A DNA stretch of 64,000 nt, from the NCBI GenBank assembly GCA_028023455.1, contig JAQFVV010000029.1, positions 10,458,644-10,522,643 on the forward strand, given 5' to 3'. The notes under the pieces were generated by a model. The model did no database searches. It had not been told where the DNA came from and saw only the letters and a program-made list of their open reading frames with translations. The translations under genes and the position numbers were made by a program. This document shows positions 26,832-38,639 of the stretch, piece after piece (within the stretch, counting starts at the first letter, position 1; the number at the start of each line of letters is the position of its first letter). This DNA comes from Epiperipatus broadwayi. Its lineage: Eukaryota > Onychophora > Udeonychophora > Euonychophora > Peripatidae.

Positions 26832-27225
26832 TCAGCACCAAATTGTTTTAATTTTCATTTACTTTTTTGCTCAGTAAAAAAGAGAAATATATATATAAGA
26901 AAAAAAAGAGGCAGTTGTATTTTAGTTAGTGAAACTAATTTTAAAATAATAAATATATTTCATTGATTCAGAAACAATTTATATATGCATTTTGTATGTT
27001 TTTTCATGCTTATATATATATAATTTAAAATTTTAAAAAAACCTTAAACATGAATCAGTAAATCAGAACGTGAAGAGATTTCCTTTCTTAAAAAGGTTGC
27101 TGTGCTAGTCATATAAATAAGTTATAAAAATGTAATACAGAGAGCATACGAATAGCTCAAACAAGCTCTTAATTGATAAGTGCAGTAAGTGAAAATATTG
27201 AAAATCTCTATCCGAAACATTCTTA

Positions 27226-27271
27226 TCCTCAGACCAATTGTTTTCAAGCTTATGGCTCACCTCAGTGAAGA
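27226..27271 (-). ncRNA. hammerhead-like motif, family b, copy 1
   Basis: On the minus strand stem I TCTTCA pairs with TGAGGA (one G-T). The core is CTGAGGT (for CUGANGA, A9 changed), stem II GAGC/GCTT encloses CATAA, then GAAA, hairpin ACAATTGGT-like, and C before stem I. Stem I differs from the other copies at two places (TCTTCA for TCCTCA, TGAGGA for TGGGGA) yet still pairs fully. Confidence 0.45.
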
Positions 27272-27636
27272 GTTAGAATATTCAGACACTAGATCTAAAA
27301 TATCAACTCAAAACCCAGCACTTATTTCATACATAATATTTAAGTAGAAACTCTGAAGTTTTCAGACATGAAAATATCTTTTACTCCAGCTATCTAACTT
27401 AAATAACTATATGGGACCGAACCAAATTCAGATCTACCATATATTAATAGCCTCAGCATAGTCAAAGCCATAAAGGTAAATTATAATAATCAATAAAGCA
27501 AGTCATATATAACGTTACATTACTTTTATAAGCTTGTATTTACAAAAATGTAATATAGAGAGTGTACCAATAGCTCAGACAAGTTCTTAATTGATAAGTT
27601 GCAGTAAGATTTAAATCTCTGTCTGGAATATTCTTA

Positions 27637-27672
27637 TCCCTAGACCAATTGTTTGGCTTACCTCAGTGAGGA
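27637..27672 (-). ncRNA. hammerhead-like motif, family b, copy 2 (deleted stem II)
   Basis: Same position in the next unit, but about 10 bases of stem II are missing and stem I has a mismatch. It is an inactive relic. Confidence 0.4.
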
Positions 27673-27757
27673 GCTAGAATATTCAGACATTATTACGTAT
27701 GAAATAAGTGTTGGATTTTGAGTTGGTATTTTAGATCTAGTGCCTGAATATTCTAGC

Positions 27758-27803
27758 TCCTCACTGAGGTGAGCCATAAGCTCAAAACCAATTGGTTTGG
27801 GGA
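27758..27803 (+). ncRNA. hammerhead-like motif, family b, copy 3
   Basis: TCCTCA (27758-27763) pairs with TGGGGA (27798-27803). Between them are CTGAGGT, stem II GAGC..GCTC, CAAAACC in place of GAAACC, and the ACC-AATT-GGT hairpin. The G12-to-C change should abolish cleavage. Confidence 0.45.
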
Positions 27804-28175
27804 TAAGAATGTTCCGGATAGAGATTTTAAATATTTTTTCTTTCTGCATTTATCAATTAAGAGCTTGTTTGAGCTATTGGTACATTCTCTGTATTACATT
27901 TTTGTAAATACAAGCTTATAAAAGCAATATCATGTTATATATGACTTGCTTTATTGATTATTATAATTTACCTTTATGGCTTTGACTATGCTGAGGCTAT
28001 TAATATATGGTAGATCTGAATTTGGTTCAGTCCCATATAGCTATTTAAGTTAGATAGCTGGAGTAAAAGACATTTTCATGTCTGAAAACTTCAGAGTTTC
28101 TACTTAAATATTACTTATGAAATAAGTGCTGGGTTTTGAGGTGATATTTTGGATCTAGTGTCTGAATATTCTAGC

Positions 28176-28221
28176 TCCTCACTGAGGTGAACCATAAGCT
28201 TGAAACCAATTGGTCTGGGGA
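28176..28221 (+). ncRNA. hammerhead-like motif, family b, copy 4
   Basis: TCCTCA (28176-28181) pairs with TGGGGA (28216-28221). CTGAGGT precedes a weak stem II and GAAACC. Stem III is ACC-AATT-GGT, and the next base is C, the expected cleavage-site nucleotide. The A9 position is U instead of A. Confidence 0.5.
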
Positions 28222-28378
28222 TAAGAGTATTCCGGATAGATTTTAAATATTTTCTCTTACCACACATCAATTAAAACCTTGTTTGAGCTATTGGTACTCT
28301 CTCTGTATTACATTTTTGTAAATACAAGCTTATAAAAGCAATGTTAAGTTATATATGACTTGCTTTATTGATTATGAT

Positions 28379-29371
28379 GATTATTAAATGTTATAAATTT
28401 TTATTTATTTAATCTTTATATCCATATAAAAAGAAAGAGAATAAGTCTGAAAAATGGAAAATTATATTATAGATCTTAAGAATAGATTTAGATTTATCAA
28501 AATGTGCTTTCTGAATGTTAGGCAATCATTATATTGGATATGATGTAATACTTTAAAATTCATTATATCTAGAATGGTAGCTTTGTTAGTATTACTTTTA
28601 TTTTTATTTTGCAATAGCCTTTAAGATGATAAAAAGACAACAGAAATTGACAGTTTTGATTTGAAATTAATTTGGATAGTACAAATTAATCATGAACACA
28701 ACTTCCCTAGTTAATGAAAAAACCATTTAAAATGATAAGTCAATATTAAAAATGATCTTTCTGAATGCTGAATTACAACAATACAACAATTTTTTAAAAA
28801 AATATAATATATTGATAAATTTCTAATATTATTCAAAATCTTACTTTATAAAAGAGAAAAGTATTCATGAGTCAAAATAAGAGAAATTCTTTCAAATCAT
28901 TAATAAAAAATAACACCCTTCTCTAAGAAAAGAATTAAAGAATATTTTTACAAAAGCATTTGTATAGAGAACTTTAAACAATCTAAGTAGGATTTATTAC
29001 AACTGTTTAAGTATTACTTGTAGAATATTTAAGACAGTTTACAGCCTGACAAAAGATATAATGATTTTCAGAGATAGAAAATGAGTTGCAAATTAAAAAG
29101 GATTAGATATAGAACTAAGATTACATTCTCATAAAAGCAATATGATAATAATTGAGTTTATTGCAAAAAAATAAAAATTTAATAAAAATAAGTTTAATTA
29201 TTGACAAAATATTCTTTTTTATTGAATTAGTTGAATTGGAAAACAAGATGCAGAAACAATATGCTCTGAAGTTATGGGAGTCTAAATAATGTTGAATTTA
29301 CTAATAGTTATTCTAATATATATATATGTAAAAGTGGCGCTTTCCAAACCCCAATATTTTGTTTTTTTTAA
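28379..29371. other. AT-rich intronic DNA
   Basis: No exon, RNA gene or repeat structure was recognised. Confidence 0.5.
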
Positions 29372-29396
29372 TAAAGAAAAAAAGTAGACCTTTTTG

Positions 29397-29437
29397 CCCC
29401 CAGTCAGTGTTTCAAGTGGTTGTCTCCTCAGTGAGGG
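29397..29437 (-). ncRNA. hammerhead-like motif in tandem unit 1
   Basis: On the minus strand CCCTCA (29432-29437) pairs fully with TGGGGG (29397-29402), allowing one G-T. The core CTGAGGA fits CUGANGA exactly and is followed later by GAAAC. Stem II (GACAACCACTT) pairs poorly, and the base expected to be U16.1 is A. A related but variant form is at 30083-30124. It is homologous to the 27-28 kb motif. Confidence 0.4.
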
Positions 29438-30082
29438 GAGAGAAACTAGATCACATGTCGGTTTTGAAACGTTCTATCAGATTGAAGCGTGATTTTTCAG
29501 ACCGAGTCTTCAACTCAGCCTAAGCAGATTTTATATGGGTCTGTCTCAGTCAGTATCACCATATAATCAAAGCTCGCAATATATATCATTGCAAGAAAAT
29601 AAAGGAATTTATGAAAAAAAAAACAAGTACCACGCTTCACTTTTTTTATGTTCAAAGATGCCTACAAAACCACGAACAAGTGTTAAATTTGTTTAATAAA
29701 CGAAAAAGAGTCAGAATTAACTACCTCTTTCATTTGCTCACCAGTCAGTGATTAAGCTGGTTTGCCTCCTCAGTGAGGGATAGAGTATAGAAACTAGATC
29801 AAACACTGACTCTCAGGTTATGAAAACGTTCTATCAGTTGAAGTGAATTTCAGAGTAAAGTCTCAAACTCACCTAGCAAGCAGATATTTATATGGGTCTG
29901 ATCTCAGTTCAGTATCACCATATAATCAAAGTCTCTGCAATATATCATTGAAGAAAACTTTAAAGGTAATTTATGAAAAACAAAAAAAGTTCTCACCTGC
30001 ATCCTTTTTTATGTCAAGTGGTTACCAACCAGAACAAGTGTAATTTGACATAAAGAAAAAGAGTAGAAACTACTTTCATTTT

Positions 30083-30124
30083 CCCCCAGATCAGTGATTC
30101 AAGTGGTTGTCTCCTCAGTGAGGG
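30083..30124 (-). ncRNA. hammerhead-like motif in tandem unit 3
   Basis: Same arrangement: CCCTCA with TGGGGG, CTGAGGA, then GAATC (for GAAAC) and GATC before stem I. The GAAA change indicates loss of function. Confidence 0.35.
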
Positions 30125-30400
30125 ATAGAGTATAGAAACTAGATTACACTGTCTCAAGTGTTTTGAAAACTTTCTATCAGATTGAAGGTGAATTTTCAGA
30201 GAAATCTTCAAACTCATAGAAGAGATATTTATATTTTCGTGAATCTGATAGAAACATTTTGATAAACATTGAGAGTCAGTGTAGTTATTTTTATTTTGAG
30301 GAGGAAAAGTTGAAATAGTGATCTGGGGGAAATGAAAGAGGTAGTTTGTCTTTTCGTTTATGTAAAATTTGTTGGTGGTTTGGTAAGTGTTTTTGAATAA

Positions 30401-33400
30401 TAAGTGATAGAGTGTTTTTTTCATAAATTTTTAGTTTGATTATATTGGGTTTGTTTATGGGGGTGACTTTTCTGGTGGTGAGTTTGAAGAGTTGAAAAAT
30501 ATATTGATGAAGTTGATAAATTGGAGTAGGTTTAGATCTATTTTTTCTGGGAGAGGAAATTGATTGGGGGTGAGAAATGAGAGTGTAAAATTATGTGGTT
30601 AAATAAATAAAGTGTAATGAGTTTTTTCATATATATATATTTCCAATGCTGCCAACACTGTACTTGGAGAAAATCTGGATTGGTATACTTGGATTGCAAA
30701 ACAGTTCTCAAATATAATATTTCAGTAGTGTTTATGCAGTCATCTTCAGCTTATTTTAGATGATTTGATAAATGAAATAATGCAATTAAATTATTTAAAA
30801 ATCTTTATTATGCTACTTTTCATCAGTCCAATATAAACTGCACTTTCCAACATATAAATGAAATTATAAAAATTGTTAAAGTTTTGTGACTAAGATGGCT
30901 GCCTGTTATTTAAGATTAATCTAAATGTGTGGCACACTTATTCAACACTATATAACTATTTTTATTTAATAATCAGTACTTAGGTATGGCTTATCATTTT
31001 GAAAACATTTTATAAATAATTTGCATTGATGTCTGATATTTTAAACATAATTTCTCTCAAATAACATCACAAGAAGAAATCTTGATAAAATAAAGACCAA
31101 AAAATGGATAATAAGATCTATTAAAGCATATCAAATGCTTAAAAAAAAGGGTTCGTGCAAAAAAATTGTTGAATTAATTACTTTTGAATTCTTCAAAAAT
31201 ATAAATTTTGTAAAAAATTATTGATTTGTTGGAATTCCTCAAAAAATTATTTGAAAAGATCATAATAGATTTGAAGAAAAATTAGGAGATTGTGATTATT
31301 TTAAAGCAGATTGTAGTCAAAATCAGGGTAGAAAATTACAATTTTTCAGTCTTAAAACTAAATTAGTGGATTATTGCAGAAGTTTTTGCCCCATGGATAG
31401 CAGGTGAAAAACAATTGTCTATATTTAATGAAATTTCTTAATTATTAAACTCATATTAATAATTATTAAAATTTTATGGGAAAATATTTTTACAAATTGT
31501 CAGAATTAAATAATTTCTGAAAATATTCAAAAGCAAAAATATGGTCAGAACAATTATTATAAAATTTTACAAAATGAAAAACAAATTTTTCAAAGATAAA
31601 CATAATATGCTCAGAAGAGAAATCATGCAACTTTCTAATTTATCAAATGTAGTGTCTAACCAGCTTCCCTCTAAAAGAATGAAATCTCTCTCAGGTGGAA
31701 AAGGATTAAGCTGATGATGCTTGGGTAAAAGTAAAGAAAATTGCAAATGAAAAGTTTGTTTCTTTTTATCAAGTATACTATTTTTTAAAAAAATTATTAA
31801 TATTTTTATATCTTTCTTAAAATATAAATCATTTTTTTATAACTGTTATTGTTTTTATTTAGATATTAATTATATGAACTAATAAATTACCTTTTGATAT
31901 ATGATTTTTTAATACTTAAAATGATTACTTCCTATATATTTTCAAGATTTTAAGAGGTCAATATGCAGATTTGTTTCATGAGAGCTATTAGGATTATTTT
32001 GCTTTGAATAAACAATGTCCATTATGTTTCTTTTTATGTTTGCAAAACAATCAACTGTTATAAAGGACAATAATAAAGAGGTAATTTCATTTCAAGAGAT
32101 TATAATTATCAACAAAAGTTATTTATGTATTTGGCAATTTTTTTTTTGTTTTTTTCTTTGCACTATGAATTATACATAAAGGTGACATGCAATTATAAAT
32201 TCCTTGTCAATAGAATATTTAATTGAACCCTTTGAGAGGTTCTCAAGTCATCTTATATGCTGAGTTTGAATAACCCAAAAAAATCCATGAAGGTGAAAAT
32301 GAACACTGTTAAAAGTAAATACTTTGTGAGTAGCTAATTGGAAATAAGAATGTATGCCTTTTTTAATACCACAAAAGAATACTAACATTATCAAAACACA
32401 TTGCATACATGGAAATTAATTTAGATTCATTAGCCAGCATGATATATGCTATATCAATATACATTACTTCAACAAAATGCTATCCCTGGAGGAAAAATGT
32501 AAATAAACAAGAAAAAAAGTACCTAAATAAAAAGTTAAAATATTAAAATTCATAAATTTAATAAATTTTACAATATGCCAACAGCCATTTATCTATCATC
32601 ATGGGGTAGCATATGCAATCATGTTTATTGATAATATTTCTTTGGGCTACATTAAAAGCATATATTTTTTCCTTTGCTTTGATATGAAACAATATTTTAT
32701 GTAATAAAATATTTTCTAAGCAGAGAAAGTTAAAATTGTCAAGACATTTTTTTCATAAATTATCTTTCATAAGCTATAAAATGAAAGTTATTGATTAGTT
32801 ATTAGTGACAAAAAAGGTATTATAAATCATATTCTTATCTTGCATGAGAAAACTTGAAGTTCGAAGAGTTTAAATAAGAATCTGAAATGATAAATGACAA
32901 GCAGGGATGACTGTATGAATTCTGAAGTAGATACAGACTTAAAAATATCAAAACAACTAGAGAGGCTTTAGTTGTGCTGATAATGAGACTCCTATTTCAT
33001 TTTCTTAGTGACAAAAAAAAATTATTGAAGAAAAAAAGATATCACCAGATAGTATATAATTGCAATGAAAAGTCTGATATTTCTCTATTCATTTTATTTT
33101 AAAATATAGAGATCTGTTACAATAAATTTGCTATTTTTATTTTTAGATGAACATAAATGAGTGAACATGCATACTGTAAATGTGTATATAAATATGCTCT
33201 CTCAATTTATTATTAATAGCTATATTATTATATTATAATCTTAATTTATATATGCATATTGTAAACATGTGTGTTGAAAAGTACTGAATACATTTAACTT
33301 AGTAAACAAAATAAATATTCTATTATATATATATATGATGTTAATGAGGGGGGTTTGGAACAAAATATAGAGGATATAGTGGCTCCAGATGTATATTAAT

Positions 33401-34360
33401 AATACTGTTTCCACAATAATATTTAAGTTTTATGCTTGGTTGCTAAAGAATATATACTAATAAAAATATGAAGTCTAAACACTGAACCATTCCTTCCACA
33501 TCACATATCAGCAAGTAGCTATTAGTAATTTCAGTTGGAATTAGTGTAGAAGTTTATTATGGAAAATATAAAGAGAATATCTCCTGAATCAAGATTAATT
33601 AATGAATGAGCATTGGATATGAGAATTCTCACTTTTGAATTTTTAAGTTTTATATAATAAGTCCGAATTCATATTACTTTAGTCAATAATAAAGAGAAAA
33701 AAGTGAAGAGTATTTGGATGAATGGACATGTAATGTTTAGTGTGTGTTTATTACTTTCTTACTCTATAAAATAAAATCATCATTTGTGAAACTTAAAAGT
33801 GTTCCATATCAATTATTTAGTAAAGAATGAGTTTTTTAAGTGTTAGAAAACATAAAATTGTCATTCTATTAGTGATCATGATATTGTATCATTAGAGTAT
33901 TCTTTGATTGAGGAATTATAGCATATGCAATTCACCATAGATGAGCAACATTTATTCTTGAAAGAAATACACTGCATAGTTATTATAAGGGTACAGATAG
34001 ATATATGAATACAAAGAAATATGACAGAAATGTTCAACATTTTAATCAAACCTATCACAATTTTATATAGAGTCTGAAAGTGCTCAATGGAAAAACAGTT
34101 CAAAAATTATGTTAATTAAATGTTCCTAGACATGAATTATAAGACATCACCCCTTATAGAGACTCTATCTCAATGATAGAGAAATAATAATTATATGATT
34201 TCTTGATTTATTCTACATACATTCTTATCTATTTTTTGACCCTCATATCAAGAATTAGAATAGTACAATATATATATTGCTATCAACAATGACTATTTAT
34301 ATTTAAAAAAAATGTACTTATTACTATAATCAATAGAGATTAATAAATAAATGCACAAAC
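30401..34360. other. AT-rich intronic DNA
   Basis: Part of the intron between the exons at 21894-22502 and 34361-34434. About 31080-31740 has a somewhat more protein-like but heavily stopped frame on the plus strand (RSIKAYQMLKKKGSCKKIVEL) that might be a transposase relic. This is not secure. Several TA microsatellites are present. Confidence 0.45.
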
Positions 34361-34434
34361 CTTCGAGGAGGAGGACCTCGTTTATACATTGAATTTTCTA
34401 ATGAAGAAACGCTTGCTCTCATAGTAGGTGATAA
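34361..34434 (-). CDS. 74-nt internal exon of the same minus-strand gene
   Basis: The acceptor is ATTATTTTAG (AG at 34435-34436) and the donor GTTTGTG (GT at 34359-34360). The exon reads LSPTMRASVSSLENSMYKRG followed by PPPR and a split codon. It enters in phase 0, as the 59-kb exon requires, and leaves with two bases that the 22-kb exon completes. Composition is Ser/Pro/Arg-rich with a PPPR end, typical of a disordered linker with possible phosphorylation or SH3-type binding. The opposite strand is also open over this short length. The phase agreement with two independent exons is the reason for choosing the minus strand. Confidence 0.62.
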
Positions 34435-35035
34435 CTAAAATAATATATATATATGCATTAGTAAAAATCAATATTAAAGTTGTATTAAAAATAAATAAAT
34501 AAAAATTTAGATCAAATTATATTCAAATCTACAAATAAAATGCTCCCTGCTATATAAAAACTTTATCTTAGTTATAAATCAATTTAGATAATTTGTATTC
34601 AAAACGAAAAATCAAATTCCAGAATCGCTTTTTAATGACATTTTTTGCCTAAATGATAAATGTGTAACCCAATTATGAAGTGGTATGATTTGATTCTGTT
34701 GACAACTAATTTAAAATGTTTTAAATTTTTGGTTACATAAATTTTAAACACTATCGCTTTATGCTTTTATTTGTATGCTTGTTTTTAAGTTTATTAATAT
34801 ATATATATTTCCTGTAATACAGCAATTTTAAGCATCTGGATAAAATTAGCCGAAGCTCTTTGAACTTTCACAACTATCAGATTTTATTATTTAGTAAAAG
34901 TCGTGATTTGCTTGAGTAAATTTTTATTTTTATTTAAGCAAACATTAAAAAAAGGAGAGAAAATCATTTAATGATAAACAAATGAAGTTAATACATACTT
35001 GTCAAAAAATACTATATCTTTCTTTCCTTTTAAAG

Positions 35036-35125
35036 AAATTATCCAATTGCAAAATTATTTTTTAAATCAAAAGGCAGAAGAAAGAGAAAATCAATATCTA
35101 CAGGAGTTATCAAAAGTTAAAAATG
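35036..35125 (+). CDS. candidate 90-nt coiled-coil exon (plus strand)
   Basis: A strong pyrimidine tract (CTTTCTTTCCTTTTAAAG) precedes and a consensus donor GTAAGT follows. The 90 bases are open in one frame with phase 1 at both ends: IIQLQNYFLNQKAEERENQY continuing LQELSKVKN. The heptad-like spacing of I/L/Y/F and many E/K/Q residues suggests a coiled coil. No partner exon was found in the window, so a nested gene on the opposite strand is only a possibility; a chance exon-like segment cannot be excluded. Confidence 0.35.
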
Positions 35126-36964
35126 GTAAGTAAACTCTTTCATGAATGAAAAAAAAAAGGATTATAATCTCAGAATAAAATTCATGAATAAAAAAGGATT
35201 ATAATGTCAGAATAAAGTTTAACTTTTAATAATATAACTGTAAAATACTCTCCATCCCGTATAAATGTTAAAATCAATAATTCGCAACAATCTAGTAAGC
35301 TTTCAGCATTATAAGAATGCTTTCAAGAAGTAAAAAGTATTTTGATGTATTATTATACATTAGCTATTTACTATAGTAAAATTATTAATCTAGCCAAACC
35401 CTAAGAATGCCAGCCTCTTCTATCTCTATGATTTGCTGAGTTTCTGATATTGATAAAGCTGCAGAGATTGGATCAGATCTGATGTCTGGTATATTTTAAA
35501 ATATATAGTGATTTATAGGGATATATATTGTAAGTATACTTTAGTGCTATATGTGTTTAATGAAATAATTGTCTTCATATATGCTGGGGGTGAGTGGGTG
35601 GGTTAAGAAGTGTTTAATCTTCTAAGCAGTCACCTACTTACATAAGCAATTTGTTAAGTGATTATTGTGGAAAATATCTTCAGATGCATATTTACCTTTA
35701 ACCATAGTGCAGAATATAAAAATAACTACTACAATATAACATGTATTCACACAGCAACATGAGCTGATGGTTACTTGTATGTCAATGTTTTGAACTTTTT
35801 TCATTTTATATGTGCTATAAAGACAACTGACTGAAATTTACTTAATATTTGCATGGTAGAATATTATTCACTTTCTAGGTTAAATTTTTGAGTGGTTTAT
35901 TTATTTATATATTATTATCTTATTCGCTGAGCTGTTCCAGCCACCTGAGTTTGCCAGAGCTGATGCAGACTGGCAAATTTTTAATGCAGTGATTTGTATG
36001 ATGTAAATAATAAATTCAAATTTTTATTACATACATTGAATAGAGTAGTTTATAATTTATTTATTACATATATATCTATTTTATTAAATATTGAAGATTT
36101 TATTAGAAAAAGCTACAGCCACAATTAAATATTATATATTGTAACAGGATGGGGTGGTAAGAAAAAAGGAGTGAACCTGGGTGATGCCAAATCATCATCA
36201 CTACCAAATAAATTAAATACAACAACAATAATTTACAAAAGTATATATAAGTAAGATATATTTAAGGGGAGCATGAGATCAAGAGAGCTCAGAGATCAGC
36301 CTGTCACTCTTTAGAGTAAAAACATAATTATACATCATATATCAAACAGCATTATCAAAAAGTAAGTAATACTCAACTGAAACCATTCATCATTGTGAAT
36401 GATCAATAATAACTAAATCATTACAATAAACCAGCAGTCAATCTTGTGAGTGGATTGGAAATGGTTCTTCTTTAGATTAGGCTACCTATTGAGCCTTTGC
36501 CAGCTTGGGGCGATTGTTTAACCATTAATTTGGAGGCACAAACTAAGTGTGAATCCATCAGAATACATAACCAGAAAAATCTAAACAATAATGCTGGGAC
36601 ATTAAAACATGCTGATCATCATCAATGCTCAGGCCACTTGTATTGGCCAACTATAAACTTAATTTCTAATAAAACTAAACTAAAACAAAAAGTAGTGCAT
36701 GGGCTTTAAAGAATATAATCTTATGTACCAACCAGGATGATGATTATTGATCATCTCTGGATACTCAAAAGCACCAAATACATCCCCCTTTATATATTCA
36801 TCCTATGCTCAAATCTAACTCATAGAATATAAGCTCTATTACTGTATGTGACCAAGAGATGATGCAATACAATTTTTAACAGTTGAATACAAGTTTATTA
36901 ATATTAAAAATTTGATATTAAGATTTATGTGGCTATACATATAAATTAAGTCTTGTACAATAAA
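35126..36964. other. non-coding DNA with a GC-richer block at 36137-36780
   Basis: The block starting near TGTAACAGGATGGGG at 36136 is less AT-rich and has the look of an old LTR or other interspersed repeat. No matching second copy or terminal structure was found in the window. The frame at 36497-36709 has no recognisable motif. Confidence 0.35.
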
Positions 36965-37240
36965 AAAAAAATCACATTTGTGATTTATCACATTCATATT
37001 GGCTTTTTCAAACCAAATTGTGCAAACGCTTTTTGCGAGTGTTAAATAATAAATGAATACCCTCTGACCCATACAAGATTCCTTTTATTGCTGCATAAAT
37101 TCTATATCTTGTATGGATCAGAGGGTATTCATTTATTATTTAACACTCGCAAAAAGCGTTTGCACAATTTGGTTTGAAAAAGCCGATATGAATGTGATTA
37201 CAATTGTATACAGACGCTATAAAAAATAAATGCTGATTTA
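36965..37240. repeat. palindromic MITE-like element
   Basis: The left arm (about 36970-37080) and right arm (about 37107-37200) are inverted copies, including CAAACGCTTTTTGCGAGTG and its complement. The right end continues into the GACGCTATAAAAA block also seen at 8.9 kb. This is the most complete copy of the family with partial copies at 8.85-9.26 and 18.2 kb. Confidence 0.8.
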
Positions 37241-37304
37241 TTTGTGATTTATGTAATTTTTTTATTTATAAAGAAAGGTAAATTTATTCATGATATAACT
37301 TTTG

Positions 37305-37360
37305 ATTACATTGTTTGTGATGACATTATCTCTGATTACATTGTCTCTGATTATATGAAG
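37305..37360 (-). repeat. short tandem 3' tail of the LINE
   Basis: Units resembling TGATTACATTGTCTC are repeated about three to four times with variation. A tandem tail of this kind is common at the 3' ends of non-poly(A) LINEs. Confidence 0.55.
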
Positions 37361-37574
37361 TTATCCTATATATTGTCAGTACCATTTCTGGACTCCAATT
37401 CTGAAGACTTCTGATGTGTTTACTCATCATTCATGGTGTTGCATCGAAACCAGATAGCTCGATGCAACCATTCAGGCATCAAAAGTCTGTCCCTGTCTCT
37501 GAGTTGGCTGACAATTTCAATGTATGCACTGCAAGGATCCTTAGTGATCTGTTTGAAAATGTACTCACATCTTG

Positions 37575-37838
37575 TCAGCCATACAGCCAAGACAATGAAA
37601 ACTGATAATGTAATGACTGAGAACAAGCCAGTCCCAAAAGCCTTTCAAGCGAAAGTACATCCTTACTGTTGGGGACTACATTGCTCGCTATCATAGACCA
37701 AAGTCGACCAAAAAAAGGACATTCGTAAAAAAGATGTTGCATGGTCTCCTCAATAGTCCTGCACAAACCACATTGCAGATCCAGCCTACAATAACCTCTT
37801 CTGTATACCAGAAAGTGACTCATTGCTAATGAGGTCAA
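37575..37838 (-). pseudogene. LINE C-terminal Cys/His zinc-finger fragment (zf-RVT type)
   Basis: CGLCRTIEETMQHLFYECPF gives a C-x2-C...H-x4-C pattern with the LFYECPFFGRLW signature of the zinc-binding domain that follows RT in many LINE ORF2 proteins. An upstream block RRGYCRLDLQ is also typical. Confidence 0.7.
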
Positions 37839-38639
37839 ATTATACTTTAACAGAAGTCTATATACTTGGGTTCAAATGCCCAGTACTTTGATTTTTTTGA
37901 TAGTCTGCTTACTGGTAAGTGGCAGTTGAGTTTGTATAATGTCCTGGTTAGGATACATAGATTTAAATGTGTCCCAGTAGGTCTTTTTGGCTTCTAATGC
38001 TATCAGGTAATGGGCAATAAGCTGGCTAAATAGTTTACTAACTTTCTTATTCATTGCTGTCAACTGATGGTGACATGTCTGTGGGTTTAATAGTTTTGAT
38101 TCTGTCTGGTCCATATATCTTAAAGTGTAAAGGATTTAAAGCTCCCAAGGCCTTTTGAACATAGAATACTTTAACTGCATGTAATCCCAATCTGTTCAAC
38201 TCCCACAGTGTGTGAATCTTGGCAAGACTGATGGCCACACACCTACTTGCCTTTCCATAGTAATCTAGAGCAGATGGAAATGATGTTATTTTGAAATGAC
38301 TGGGTAAGTATCACTATTGAAAGATAGTAGTTGATCCTAGGATATACTAGCATGTTGATTCTCAATGCTACTTTTCCAGGAAGTGAGAGGGAGACTGTCC
38401 AGGAAAGAGAGCTGAATTTCTCTCCTCATTGCTGTCTTGGATAAAGCTATGGGAAAGCCCAGAAATTTCTGGGGTTTCAATGTGAAATCTAAAGATACCA
38501 TAGTGCCTGTACTTATCTTCCAAGCAGATGATTTAGAAAGGTTAATGTGAAGGTTATATTTCCAAGCAAATGATTTAGAAGAGTTAATGTGAAGGTTATA
38601 TTTAACAGCAAACCTGTCAAGAATTTGTTGTAGATGTGG

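Larger units (their letters stand above)
27118..28378. mobile_element. head-to-head tandem array of a 414-418 bp hammerhead-bearing repeat
   Basis: From 27693 rightwards a unit is repeated on the plus strand: the TCTGTATTACATTTTTGTAA block recurs at 27888 and 28302. From 27692 leftwards the same unit is repeated on the minus strand; the corresponding block recurs at 27130 and 27548. The centre of the inverted repeat is near 27692. Each unit contains a hammerhead-like segment near its middle, and no open frame. Tandem, ribozyme-spaced non-coding units are the layout of animal retrozymes and of Penelope-like pLTRs; which of the two applies is inference. A 30-base piece of the unit also occurs at about 57422-57450. 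Confidence 0.75.
29372..30400. repeat. three tandem 342-345 bp units plus an inverted fragment
   Basis: The CTCCTCA-GTGAGGG block recurs at 29424, 29766 and 30111, and the flanking blocks (TTCTATCAG-TTGAAG, ATATGGGTCTG, TATCACCATATAATCAAAG) recur in order, though the last two are lost from the third copy. From about 30234 to 30400 the unit appears inverted (for example GATCTGGGGGAAATGAAAG at about 30320). The open frame of 136 codons at 30014-30424 on the minus strand is an accident of this repeat. Confidence 0.8.

Noticed and set aside
29372-30400. CRISPR-like or satellite array
   Set aside because: Units are about 343 bp, only three, diverged along their whole length, with no short-repeat/unique-spacer pattern; the genome is eukaryotic.
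34345-34434. Plus-strand reading of the 34.4-kb exon
   Set aside because: It is open over about 33 codons and looks protein-like, but its acceptor is weak and the minus-strand phase fits two other exons.
37413-37696. Plus- and minus-strand short frames near the LINE 3' end
   Set aside because: They overlap each other in several frames and belong to the decayed LINE tail.
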